The notes below the pieces were generated by a model that was not told the DNA's origin, searched no databases, and was given only the letters and a program-made list of their open reading frames with translations. This document shows positions 16,731-25,772 of a DNA stretch of 64,000 nt, one piece after another (the stretch's first letter is position 1; every line of letters starts with the position of its first letter). The stretch comes from CAILUG01 sp903844415 (GTDB lineage: Bacteria; Pseudomonadota; Gammaproteobacteria; Pseudomonadales; Pseudohongiellaceae): the NCBI GenBank assembly GCA_947477655.1, contig CANJTS010000005.1, positions 124,001 to 188,000 on the forward strand, written 5' to 3'. The translations under genes and the position numbers were made by a program.

Positions 16731-18602
16731 ATGGCTGTTACTCCCAATCCATTTGTACGATTTTTTTCCGCCCTGCTTTACATTTTTAGGCTATTCAGGT
16801 CGGTTATATTAAATCTGATTTTCTTGTTGTTGGTGATCACGGTATTCGCAGGTTTGATGGAGACAACAACAACACTTGTGCCACAGGGTAGTGCCCTGCT
16901 ATTGGATCCTGTTGGTGTCATCGTCGAACAAAAATCTTACACCAATCCACTTGATAGATTAACTACGGCGACAACCGGCTCAGTAGATGCAGGTGAAGTA
17001 TTACTGCAGGATGTGCTGGATGCCATTAATCTGGCTGCAACTGATGATCGAATAAGCTCTATGGTGGTGATGACCGATTCATTTGCCGGTGGTGGTTTTA
17101 GCCATTTGCAGGAAATTGGTCAGGCTTTGTTAAAGTTTAGACAACAGGGAAAACTTATCTATGCCTGGGGCAGTTCATTCAGTCAAAGTCAATATTTTCT
17201 AGCAGCACATGCTGATGAAATTCTCCTCAACTCTTATGGTGCTGTCGACATAGAAGGCTTTGGCGCATGGCAAAACTACTTTAAGGATGCTCTCGATAAA
17301 CTGGGTGTAAACGTACATATTTTTCGGGTAGGAGAATATAAATCTGCCGTAGAACCTTATGATCGCAATGATATGTCGCCCGAGGCAAAAGCAAATTACA
17401 CACAGTTGTTAACTGATATGTGGCGGTTGTATGTCAACGACATAAGCACTTTACGAAAACTGGAACCCGGTGTAATTGATACCTACGTCAACACCTTCGA
17501 TCAACAATTGACTGTCTACGCTGGCGATAGCGCAGTACTGGCGCAACAAACGGGCCTCGTCGATCGCATCGAAAGTCGAAACAAGAGCCTCGACTATCTG
17601 CGTGGTGAAATAGGTATTCAAGGCGAAACATTTTCCAGCGTTGGATACCTACCTTATTTAAGCACCCAACACTCAGCTTTTGAGAATACAAGAAAAAACG
17701 CTGCGATAGGCCTTATTGTTGCCAGCGGTGACATCGTTGAAGGCGAAGCTCCTCGGGGTGAAATTGGGGGTGATACCTTAAGCTCAATCATTCGTAGTGC
17801 AACTTATGATGATTCTATCAAGGCTTTGGTATTACGAATCAACAGTGGAGGTGGCAGTGCTTTTGCCTCAGAAATAATCCGTGCCGAATTGGCTGCATTC
17901 AAGGACACCGGCAGACCAGTGGTGGTTTCCATGGGTAATGTTGCTGCATCGGGTGGCTACTGGATTGCTACACCTGCAGATCAAATATGGGCAAGTGCAT
18001 CTACCATCACCGGCTCGATTGGAATTTTCGGAATCTATCCAACCTTTGAGAATGTTTTCAGCAAAATTGGTATTAGCACTGATGGTGTGGGGACTACCGA
18101 ACTTGCAGCATATGCAACCCTTGGTCGTGCTTTGCCACCGCTAGCAGAACGATCTTTGCAATTAACAGTAGAAAACGGCTACGCCCGTTTTATAAATCTA
18201 GTTGCCGAGTCTAGAAAAATCGATACACAAGCTGTTGATGCCGTAGCACAGGGCCAGGTATGGTCGGGCCAAGCAGCACTAGAGCGCGGGCTTGTTGATC
18301 AATTGGGCGATCTTGATGCAGCAATCGCTGCTGCAGCGGATCTCGCCGGACTGAGCACTTATGACACCCGTTTATTGGAAGCAGAATTAAGTCCTGGAGA
18401 AAAATTTCTGCAACAAATAGTCGACAACACCTTGGTGAGAAATCTGTTGGCACCTCTTTTGGTTAGCACTGATCGCCAAAATCCTGTGGCGCTTATGTTG
18501 CAAGGATTGGAACGCGAACTAGGCCCACTGGTTAAACTGAATGATTCTCATGCCCTATATTTGAATTGTTTCGAATGTAATCGACTGACTCTGACTAATT
18601 GA
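16731..18602 (+). CDS. sppA: Signal peptide peptidase SppA, 67K type
   Basis: SppA is an inner-membrane serine protease that degrades cleaved signal peptides. The 623-residue protein has one N-terminal membrane anchor (about residues 24-42) and two tandem S49 domains, as in E. coli SppA. The general-base Lys lies in 'VGEYKSAVEPY' in the first domain. The nucleophile Ser lies in 'NVAASGGYWIA' in the second, preceded by 'LRINSGGGSAFAS'. AAGGA lies upstream of the ATG. It ends 4 bp from the convergent hda gene. Confidence 0.95.
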   Translation: MAVTPNPFVRFFSALLYIFRLFRSVILNLIFLLLVITVFAGLMETTTTLVPQGSALLLDPVGVIVEQKSYTNPLDRLTTATTGSVDAGEVLLQDVLDAINLAATDDRISSMVVMTDSFAGGGFSHLQEIGQALLKFRQQGKLIYAWGSSFSQSQYFLAAHADEILLNSYGAVDIEGFGAWQNYFKDALDKLGVNVHIFRVGEYKSAVEPYDRNDMSPEAKANYTQLLTDMWRLYVNDISTLRKLEPGVIDTYVNTFDQQLTVYAGDSAVLAQQTGLVDRIESRNKSLDYLRGEIGIQGETFSSVGYLPYLSTQHSAFENTRKNAAIGLIVASGDIVEGEAPRGEIGGDTLSSIIRSATYDDSIKALVLRINSGGGSAFASEIIRAELAAFKDTGRPVVVSMGNVAASGGYWIATPADQIWASASTITGSIGIFGIYPTFENVFSKIGISTDGVGTTELAAYATLGRALPPLAERSLQLTVENGYARFINLVAESRKIDTQAVDAVAQGQVWSGQAALERGLVDQLGDLDAAIAAAADLAGLSTYDTRLLEAELSPGEKFLQQIVDNTLVRNLLAPLLVSTDRQNPVALMLQGLERELGPLVKLNDSHALYLNCFECNRLTLTN

Positions 18603-18606
18603 GTCC

Positions 18607-19293
18607 TTACCAAAACATTACATCTTTAACAAATGGAATGGTGAGGCGACGTTGTTCAACCAAAGAAAATGTATCCAACTTATCCAATACCGCCATCAGG
18701 TCATGCATATTACGACTGTTGCGCAGCATGATGTATTGTGCGACTTCCTCTTTCAACTCCAGACCTAGTTGCTGGGCACGTAAGCGTAGTGCGATCGCTT
18801 TGTCAGTGTCATCAGACTGCTCTACCTCGAAACTCACACAAAGTTGCAAACGGGAGCGGAAGTCTGCCAAATTCAAGGGCAGGTGCTTTAGAGAGACAGT
18901 TGCAGAAAAACATAAACGGCCTTCTTTTGCTGCGACTGCATTAAACAATTGAAAGAGTTTCTCCTCCCACTCTTGATTAGCAGCCACTACATGCAGATCA
19001 TCTATTAACAGCATATTGTAGTTCTCCAGACCCTCCAGCACCTGCGGCCCGTAAGGCAGCAACACCTGTAAGGGCAGATACACTGCACTTGGGTTGTCCT
19101 GGCACAGAGCTTGTAACAAATGGCTTTTTCCGCAACCTCTACCACCCCAGATATAACAAAGTTGTTCTGGGGAGAGTTTAAAATGTTGCAAAAAATGGAG
19201 CAACGCACTGTTGCTAGCGCTTGTCACAAAATTGCTCAGCAATAACTGTGAATGGACGGGAAAATTAAATGGATACTGAAAAGTGCCTGACAT
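18607..19293 (-). CDS. hda: DnaA regulatory inactivator Hda
   Basis: Hda is an AAA+ homologue of DnaA that, with the DNA-loaded sliding clamp, stimulates DnaA-ATP hydrolysis after initiation. The start is placed at ATG 19291-19293 (MSGTFQYPFNF...), the usual short N-terminus before the AAA+ core; a GTG at 19311 would add six residues. The 228 residues carry Walker A 'GGRGCGKSHL', Walker B 'MLLIDDLHVV', a sensor-like 'CFSATVSLKHLP' and a box VII-like 'LADFRSRLQL' region. A QL-type clamp motif is not clear ('FPVHSQLLLS'). It follows the DUF2066 gene on the same strand, a conserved pair. Confidence 0.9.
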   Translation of the reverse strand: MSGTFQYPFNFPVHSQLLLSNFVTSASNSALLHFLQHFKLSPEQLCYIWGGRGCGKSHLLQALCQDNPSAVYLPLQVLLPYGPQVLEGLENYNMLLIDDLHVVAANQEWEEKLFQLFNAVAAKEGRLCFSATVSLKHLPLNLADFRSRLQLCVSFEVEQSDDTDKAIALRLRAQQLGLELKEEVAQYIMLRNSRNMHDLMAVLDKLDTFSLVEQRRLTIPFVKDVMFW

Positions 19294-19327
19294 GCGTTTT
19301 TTATTGGTCACATCAAATAGTTAATGG

Positions 19328-20464
19328 TTATTGTGGCTGCCAAACATAATGCATGTTTACTAGCTCACCTGCACGAGTAACATCGGCCGCAGGCATCATA
19401 CGTTTATCCAGCGCGATATTTTCTATCAATTGCCGCAGCTGTCCACTCGTGTGCAAAGACAAGTTCACGGTGCCATGCTCTACACTCGCTAACTCTACAC
19501 TCTTAACGGTTGCCAATGTTCCGGCGTAGTTCAGTAACCCAGCGTAATCATTGATGCCCTGAATGCCATCAACAGTCAGCTTTATCACCGTATTGTTATC
19601 CGTACCGGAAAGTGAAACTGCGTAGTAACCCGCCAGTTCTTCTGCTGCCAGTTTAATAGTGGTTGCCAAAACTGTTTGCAAAGAATTTTCTATAGATTCT
19701 TGTTGTAATTGTTGATCGCGAAACAGGTATACACACTTGCTGATAATTTCACCACTGAGCGAACGATAGATACGCAAAACCAGAATACTTTCTTCACCAT
19801 AACGCAAAGATGCAAGGCGGATTGCTTCTAGATCAAAATTCCACAATTGATCCGGCTGCAAGGATCGTTGATCGGCAAAATCTAGCAAAGGCAGCAGCAA
19901 TGGCATACCGTACATAGCCGCATTGGCCCGCAGTTCTTGGTGAATTTCAGCACTTTTATCTACTGCAGCTCCATTTTCAGAACCAGCAATAATACGTTCA
20001 CCCAATTCATCCTCAATTACGACCCACAACAAAGTTTCAGGTCTGTTTGGGGGCCAAACTGGAATGTTGGCAGTAGTCAGCAAATTCTGAATTTTGGAAG
20101 GGAAAAAACTTACTTGTAACAATAGCTGCTCGCCGTCTGTATTTACATTCGGTGAGACTGCAGAACGATAAGCCCATGATTCAACATACGACTGAGCATT
20201 ACTCAGCGCCCGACTTACTAGCGGATTTTCTAATGTATCCTGCCGCCCGGTAAGTTTAACCAATGTTTGTTTCATAGCAGCAGTGTAGCCCTGCTGGCGC
20301 TCTCTTTCGTTATCCCGAGAATTGATTGTTACTGCTGCATCATAGAGCCCTGGAACTTCTGCGGCATACAAGCATGCTGTACTTAGCCACAAGCTTAGTG
20401 ACAAACATTTGTGCCAGCGCTTAATAGCAGTGCCCAGATTTGAAGTTGTAATGGGTTTTTGCAT
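19328..20464 (-). CDS. DUF2066 secreted protein upstream of hda
   Basis: This is a conserved protein of unknown function, found next to hda in many gammaproteobacteria. The 378-residue precursor has a basic N-terminus and hydrophobic core ending near 'STACLYAAEVPG', so it is exported or membrane-anchored. The body has the DUF2066 start 'LYDAAVTINSRDNERERQQGY' (in overlapping segments) and 'LVKLTGRQDTLENPLV'. No enzyme motif is apparent. It lies 34 nt before the hda ATG, and its promoter should lie in the spacer it shares with the divergent DUF3108 gene. Confidence 0.85.
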   Translation of the reverse strand: MQKPITTSNLGTAIKRWHKCLSLSLWLSTACLYAAEVPGLYDAAVTINSRDNERERQQGYTAAMKQTLVKLTGRQDTLENPLVSRALSNAQSYVESWAYRSAVSPNVNTDGEQLLLQVSFFPSKIQNLLTTANIPVWPPNRPETLLWVVIEDELGERIIAGSENGAAVDKSAEIHQELRANAAMYGMPLLLPLLDFADQRSLQPDQLWNFDLEAIRLASLRYGEESILVLRIYRSLSGEIISKCVYLFRDQQLQQESIENSLQTVLATTIKLAAEELAGYYAVSLSGTDNNTVIKLTVDGIQGINDYAGLLNYAGTLATVKSVELASVEHGTVNLSLHTSGQLRQLIENIALDKRMMPAADVTRAGELVNMHYVWQPQ

Positions 20465-20638
20465 AAGGAGTAATCATAACTGATAGCTGGTAAGGCTTGC
20501 ACACACAAACTGTAGCGTTTATTGTGCAGTTGAAACTTATTTTGGTTAAGATTTTTTCTTCGTCAAACATTCATCCTTATCTGATAACTTAACGCAGAAA
20601 ATGAGTCATTAACCCACTTGAATACCATCAATATTTGT

Positions 20639-21385
20639 ATGAAATTTACTCATTCACACACGTTTTCTAGTATATGCATTGTGTTATTGCTTGCGTTGCA
20701 GTTGAACCTAACAGTACAGGCCGCTCCACCACTCCCTTTTATTGTTACCTACAAGGCCAGTTACGGTAATTTTAATGCAGAAGCTGCACGTCAAATGACA
20801 TTTGAGGAGCAAAGTAATACTTATACCCTGCAAGCAGAAATCAAATTGATTTTATTGGGTAATACCCTTAGTTCTATCACGGAAACTAGTATTTTTCACT
20901 GGCATGATGAATTACCTGTGCCTATACGCTACGACTATGTACAAAAGGGTCTTGGCGGGCGCAAACACAGCGTAGAATTTGATCAAGAGGCACACACAGT
21001 CCACTACAATAACAATGAATCGATTGGTAGTCTGGCGCTGAATGGTATGGTGTTAGATGATATGAGTGCTTATCTTTATTTGCGTCAGCAACTGCGCGAA
21101 GGCGCCACAGAAATCCATTTTGATGCTGTGGATCGTGACACTATCAAGCCTTATCACTATCGCGTCATGGAAAAAACCATACTCAGCACAACGTTGGGAA
21201 ATTTCGAAACGGTAAAGTTGGCTCGTGTCCGGCTAGATAATCCGGAACGTGTTACCGAAATATGGCTGGCAGAAGACTTCGACTACGTGTTGTTGAAATT
21301 ATTACAGGTAGAGCCTGATGACAGCACAATCAGATTAGACGTGGATAGTGCCAGTCTTGCCGGTAAGCCTTTGACTGGACTTTAA
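20639..21385 (+). CDS. DUF3108 periplasmic protein
   Basis: This is a secreted protein of the DUF3108 family with no established function. The start is ATG 20639, giving a clear signal peptide (MKFTHSHTFSSICIVLLLAL...VQAA); an upstream in-frame TTG at 20618 is less likely. The 248-residue precursor is rich in beta strands and has the family features 'FIVTYKASYGNFNAEA', 'YDYVQKGLGGRK', 'DDMSAYLYLRQQL' and 'TVKLARVR'. It is transcribed away from the DUF2066 gene. In Pseudomonas a DUF3108 gene lies near hda with purMN between; purMN are absent here. Confidence 0.85.
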   Translation: MKFTHSHTFSSICIVLLLALQLNLTVQAAPPLPFIVTYKASYGNFNAEAARQMTFEEQSNTYTLQAEIKLILLGNTLSSITETSIFHWHDELPVPIRYDYVQKGLGGRKHSVEFDQEAHTVHYNNNESIGSLALNGMVLDDMSAYLYLRQQLREGATEIHFDAVDRDTIKPYHYRVMEKTILSTTLGNFETVKLARVRLDNPERVTEIWLAEDFDYVLLKLLQVEPDDSTIRLDVDSASLAGKPLTGL

Positions 21386-21482
21386 CAAAACTGATTTCAC
21401 ACTTGTCTTATCCAATCTAGCAGGTGCCGCTTCAGCTACAATAACGACACCACCCACACTGTAAGAACTTTCAATTATTTGT

Positions 21483-23066
21483 ATGCCTGTAACTTCTGAA
21501 ACATCTGTACTTTTTGGCAACCTTTTAACCAATAGCCTGCCTGCCGATTGCGAAACTCGTAATTTCCGGCGTCAAGTGAGCGGCGCCTGTTACTCCTTTG
21601 TTAAGACAACACCCTTTCCGCAAGCTACACTTATTGCCTGGTCACAGGCTCTAGCAGCACAACTGGGATTAACTCCTGAGCGATTAGGCCGTGACAAATT
21701 TACGTCTATAGTAAGTGGCAACAGCATGGAGCAAGGCATGCAGAGCTATGCCCTTTGTTATGGCGGCCATCAATTTGGACATTGGGCCGGGCAATTAGGC
21801 GATGGCCGAGCCATTAATCTAGGGGAAGTTAACACTGCAGCCGGACAGCACCAGATTTTGCAATTAAAAGGTGCAGGCCCCACACCTTATTCACGTACTG
21901 CAGATGGACTTGCAGTGTTACGTTCATCGTTGCGTGAATACCTCTGTAGCGAAGCTATGTATCACCTAGGAGTTCCTACCACTCGGGCTTTGAGCCTAGT
22001 TCTCACCGGAACAGGTGTGGTGCGGGATATGTTCTACGACGGCAATCCAAAAACAGAACCCGGTGCCATAGTGTGTCGTGTTGCACCGTCATTTTTACGT
22101 TTTGGTAACTATGAAATTTTAAATGCACGTAAGGAATTTGATCTGCTTAAACAATTAACAGACTTCACGATCACTCGTGATTTTCCACATCTAGGTGTGC
22201 CTGGTCATGACACTTATATTGCTTGGTTCAACGAAGTTTGTCAGCGCACCGCCCGCATGATAGTGCACTGGATGCGTGTAGGTTTTGTACATGGAGTGAT
22301 GAATACCGACAACATGTCCATTCTTGGTCTCACCATCGACTACGGCCCCTACGGCTGGATTGAAAACTACGATCCTGGCTGGACTCCCAATACTACCGAT
22401 AGCCAAGGAAAACGTTATCGATTTGGACAACAACCACAAATTGCACTGTGGAATTTGGTGCAATTAGCTAATGCCATTTTTCCGCTAATCAATACAGTCG
22501 AACCATTGGAAGCTGCAATTGCAGCTTATAAATCCACATATGAATCGCAGTGGTTACGCATGATGCAGGATAAGCTCGGTCTTGAATCTCCCCACCATGA
22601 AGATGCAACACTTATAAATCAGTTGCTGAGCAGCTTCAGGCACACAGAAACTGACATGACAATATTCTTTCGCGCACTCGCCGCTGTGGACTTTAGTTTG
22701 CTATTGCAAGAAGTCCCTGTAATTTTGCAAAAAGCCTGGTATGAAAAAAGCCCAAACCAGACAAGTCAACAGGCAACTTTGGACTGGCTATTACTTTATC
22801 AAAAGCGGCTGCAATTTGAGACTAGACCACAAGTAGTCCGTACAGCTGCTATGAATAGCCAAAACCCATGCTACGTGTTGCGCAATTATCTGGCGCAGTT
22901 AGCCATCGATTCTGCCGAACAAGGTGACTACAGCAAACTACATGAATTGCAAAAAGTTTTGCAGCAACCCTACCAAGAACAACCAGGTCATGAAAATCTG
23001 GCTCAGTTACGTCCCGACTGGGCCCGCCAGCGTGCTGGGTGTTCGATGTTGTCGTGTAGTTCTTAA
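21483..23066 (+). CDS. selO: Protein adenylyltransferase SelO (YdiU)
   Basis: SelO is a pseudokinase-fold enzyme that transfers AMP from ATP to protein Ser/Thr/Tyr residues, linked to redox homeostasis. The 527 residues contain the N-terminal 'CYGGHQFGHWAGQLGDGRA', the Lys motif 'QLKGAGPTPYSRTADG', 'SSLREYLCSEAM' and the metal-binding 'VMNTDNMSILGLTIDYGP' stretch. The C-terminus is LSCSS, encoded with an ordinary Cys TGT where eukaryotic SelO has selenocysteine, so the gene looks complete. It stands 97 bp after the DUF3108 gene. A perfect inverted repeat overlaps its stop codon. Confidence 0.96.
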   Translation: MPVTSETSVLFGNLLTNSLPADCETRNFRRQVSGACYSFVKTTPFPQATLIAWSQALAAQLGLTPERLGRDKFTSIVSGNSMEQGMQSYALCYGGHQFGHWAGQLGDGRAINLGEVNTAAGQHQILQLKGAGPTPYSRTADGLAVLRSSLREYLCSEAMYHLGVPTTRALSLVLTGTGVVRDMFYDGNPKTEPGAIVCRVAPSFLRFGNYEILNARKEFDLLKQLTDFTITRDFPHLGVPGHDTYIAWFNEVCQRTARMIVHWMRVGFVHGVMNTDNMSILGLTIDYGPYGWIENYDPGWTPNTTDSQGKRYRFGQQPQIALWNLVQLANAIFPLINTVEPLEAAIAAYKSTYESQWLRMMQDKLGLESPHHEDATLINQLLSSFRHTETDMTIFFRALAAVDFSLLLQEVPVILQKAWYEKSPNQTSQQATLDWLLLYQKRLQFETRPQVVRTAAMNSQNPCYVLRNYLAQLAIDSAEQGDYSKLHELQKVLQQPYQEQPGHENLAQLRPDWARQRAGCSMLSCSS

Positions 23067-23084
23067 CAGTTTCAAACTGTTAAG
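23062..23084. repeat. 23-bp perfect palindrome over the selO stop codon
   Basis: Two 11-bp arms, CTTAACAGTTT and AAACTGTTAAG, flank a central C. The TAA at 23064-23066 within the left arm is the selO stop. No T run follows, so it is not a standard rho-independent terminator. It may be an operator for the next gene or a transcript-end hairpin. Confidence 0.75.
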
Positions 23085-23173
23085 CCAATAGCACAATTAC
23101 AGGAATATTTACTAGATAATTACCAACTTTGTACTATGTTAAACACAACTCCGCCCGGCAAAAGGAATTTGCT

Positions 23174-23665
23174 ATGTTTAAGCTTTTCTTGTGTTCGCTG
23201 TTAGTTTTCCCCGCTGCTCTTTCAAATGCTGCAGTACATACTGACGGTTTTTATAAAGTGATAACCGATAGTCATTCGAATTTCAACTTCATCATTGAAC
23301 TCGGCAGTTTTTACAATACCCCTGATTATCTGCTTAATCCCGTATGCAAGGAGGGCACTTTCCAAGCCCTGAATATCAACGTCAATCAACCTGCTTTTTT
23401 TACCGGACGCCGCGGCATCCGGGTTGTAGATATAGGTAATCGTCATTACCGGTTTATCGCCAATTTCCTATTTAACGAGCCACACTATTTGCAGCAAATT
23501 CAGGCAGGTACTCTTAATTGGATTTACTCTGAAGTCGACTTCCATTGGGCGACTGCATCGAGCTTTACTCAGCATGAAGCTGTATTTTTTTACTCAAGTG
23601 TAGTTGCGGGCACTACCAATTGCCTGGCACTAGTCACCTACCCGATCCAACAGGTTAAAACCTGA
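23174..23665 (+). CDS. Secreted protein of unknown function
   Basis: I do not recognise this family. The start is ATG 23174, preceded by AAGGA, giving 163 residues with a signal peptide (MFKLFLCSLLVFPAALSNAA). The mature part is rich in aromatic residues and beta-strand-like. It has two Cys ('PVCKEG', 'TTNCLA') that could form a disulfide, and no visible catalytic motif. It is probably a stand-alone transcript between selO and tRNA-Arg. Confidence 0.65.
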   Translation: MFKLFLCSLLVFPAALSNAAVHTDGFYKVITDSHSNFNFIIELGSFYNTPDYLLNPVCKEGTFQALNINVNQPAFFTGRRGIRVVDIGNRHYRFIANFLFNEPHYLQQIQAGTLNWIYSEVDFHWATASSFTQHEAVFFYSSVVAGTTNCLALVTYPIQQVKT

Positions 23666-23827
23666 TTTTTTTTACCGAAGGCATTGGCATAAAAATACAA
23701 GTGGGTTTGCAGACAAATGGATTCTGTTCAGCCTTGTAAACCGCATCAATACGGGAATATTGCTCTGAATCTATAATCGGTATCGACATTCCCTGTGCTA
23801 GAATTTCGCATCTTGCACCCCCCACCC

Positions 23828-23903
23828 GCCCCGGTGGCACAGTGGATAGCGCGGCCCCCTCCTAAGGGGCAGGTCGCAGGTTCGATTCCTGCCCGGGGCA
23901 CCA
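23828..23903 (+). tRNA. tRNA-Arg (anticodon CCU)
   Basis: The 76-nt cloverleaf has acceptor GCCCCGG/CCGGGGC, anticodon stem GCCCC/GGGGC around loop CTCCTAA (anticodon CCT, reading AGG), T loop TTCGATT and an encoded 3' CCA. It marks the left border of the accessory region. No direct repeat of its 3' end was found by eye on the right side. Confidence 0.96.
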
Positions 23904-24193
23904 TTCAATCTTTATTAATTATCAACCAACACTATAAATTTCTAGATGAAACAAAAAATGCAATCCTTGATTTTAACGATCATTTGATCTGATTTCTGCT
24001 CCACCTAACTATTTCCAGATGGGACATCTCTGACTGCTGTGGTAATATTTGATCCTGCTTTGGCAAGATTATCGTTTGTATCAGGATAACAACTCCTCTT
24101 TTAAATAATCCCTACAAAAATTAAGCCCAAACTACTTCTTGCTACTCATATGACAATCACTGATATCTGGATGTTTTCGGAATAAAACGAATC

Positions 24194-25732
24194 ATGTTTA
24201 CTGCGGAGCACTCATTTAATAAACACAAAATTTCCAACTGGAGCGACCTTGCCCGTGTTGTCCTAACTATTGCGGCTCTGGCAAGCACTACCCTCACCTT
24301 TGCACAGAGTGAAAGTTTTTCCCGCGCAGTGATATTAGAAGAGGCACGCGTTTTAGCTGGTTTGCCTTTCAGCCCACCCCCGGCCGTACCTGATGCGTTG
24401 CTGGCTCTGGATTATGATCAATATCGCCAAATTCAATATCAGAAAGAAGCTGCTGTCTGGGGTGGCACTCGCACTCGTTTCTCGATCGAAATGTTCGCCC
24501 CCGGCAATTTATTCACCAGCGGGGTCGAAATATTTATAGTTGAAAATGGTGAGGCAAAAATTTTTCCTGTTGAAACTGATACTTTCACAGCATCTTCTCC
24601 AGACATTGTAGATTTACTGGCAGCAGTCGATAAAGTAGCTGGTTTTCGCCTTCACTATCCGCTCAACACCACCGAATATGAAGACGAATTTATTGTATTT
24701 CAGGGGGCCAGTTATTTTCGTGCAGTATCTAAGGGTCAAAATTATGGGCTATCTGCGCGTGGACTGGCGCTAGATGTAGCAGAACCCACTGGCGAGGAAT
24801 TTCCTATATTCCGAAAATTCTGGATAGAGCGACCTTCTTCTCGTTCCGACAGTATTGTGGTGCACGCGCTGCTAGACAGTCCTCGTGTAAGTGGTGCCTA
24901 CCGCTTCGGCATCTACCCTGACGATCCCACACGGCTGGATGTAGAAGCCACCCTTTTTACTCGTGAAACTCTCACACATATTGGTCTTGGACCGCTAACA
25001 TCAATGTACACATTTGGCAGCATGGACAGTCCCGATGTGCCCGACTATCGAGCTGCGGTACATGATTCCAATGGGCTAGCCATACTTACCGGGCAAAACG
25101 AATATCTGTGGCGACCGCTGCAGAATCCCAACACACTTCAGATCAGTTATTTCGGCGACACCAACCCTAAAGGTTTTGGTCTAGCACAACGCAATCGCAA
25201 ACTAGAAGATTTTCAAGATCTAGAGGCACAATATCAACTCCGACCATCCGCCTGGGTTTCCACTCGTGGCTCTTGGGGACCTGGCAGTGTAGTACTGGTG
25301 GAAATCCCTACTCGTTCCGAAACAAATGACAATATCGTGGCTTACTGGCGGCCGCGATTACCACTATTGGCAGGCTCTGAATTTAGCTTTGCTTATCAAC
25401 TTTCTTGGCCAGACGACAGCCCTCTGCCTGCAGAAACTGCTCGTATCGTGCGTACCGCCTATGGTTTTAAACTAGGAACAAACAATCCACAATTTGTTAT
25501 TGATTATGCCAATCTTGCGGATGGGATAGTTATGGAAGAACTTACTATTGATGCCAGCACCAGCAACGGTAGTGTGCTTGAAACCCTAGTTAATCCAAGT
25601 GGCCCCAATAGTGTCCGACTGTTTGTTACCATCGATCCTGAAGGTGCCAGTCTCAGTGAAATTCGTGTTCAACCCAAATACCGAGGCAACGTCGTTGGCG
25701 AAACAATGCTCTTCCGCTGGATCGAGCGCTGA
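24194..25732 (+). CDS. opgG: Periplasmic glucan biosynthesis protein OpgG
   Basis: OpgG (MdoG) is a periplasmic protein needed for osmoregulated periplasmic glucans; it acts on the beta-glucan backbone exported by OpgH. The 512-residue precursor has a signal peptide with a hydrophobic core near residues 22-36 ('VVLTIAALASTTLTFAQ'). The beta-rich MdoG domain shows 'AYRFGIYPDDPTRLDVEATL', 'LTSMYTFGSM', 'YFGDTNPKGFGLAQRNRKLE' and 'FQDLEAQYQLRPSAWV'. opgH follows 40 nt later, so an opgGH operon is certain in outline. Confidence 0.94.
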   Translation: MFTAEHSFNKHKISNWSDLARVVLTIAALASTTLTFAQSESFSRAVILEEARVLAGLPFSPPPAVPDALLALDYDQYRQIQYQKEAAVWGGTRTRFSIEMFAPGNLFTSGVEIFIVENGEAKIFPVETDTFTASSPDIVDLLAAVDKVAGFRLHYPLNTTEYEDEFIVFQGASYFRAVSKGQNYGLSARGLALDVAEPTGEEFPIFRKFWIERPSSRSDSIVVHALLDSPRVSGAYRFGIYPDDPTRLDVEATLFTRETLTHIGLGPLTSMYTFGSMDSPDVPDYRAAVHDSNGLAILTGQNEYLWRPLQNPNTLQISYFGDTNPKGFGLAQRNRKLEDFQDLEAQYQLRPSAWVSTRGSWGPGSVVLVEIPTRSETNDNIVAYWRPRLPLLAGSEFSFAYQLSWPDDSPLPAETARIVRTAYGFKLGTNNPQFVIDYANLADGIVMEELTIDASTSNGSVLETLVNPSGPNSVRLFVTIDPEGASLSEIRVQPKYRGNVVGETMLFRWIER

Positions 25733-25772
25733 AGGCAACCGCCTCGCACTTCCTCCTGAACATGCCCTGGCC

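Noticed and set aside
21483..23066. Selenocysteine UGA or truncation in selO
   Set aside because: The C-terminal CSS is encoded by TGT AGT TCT followed by TAA, and all core motifs are present.
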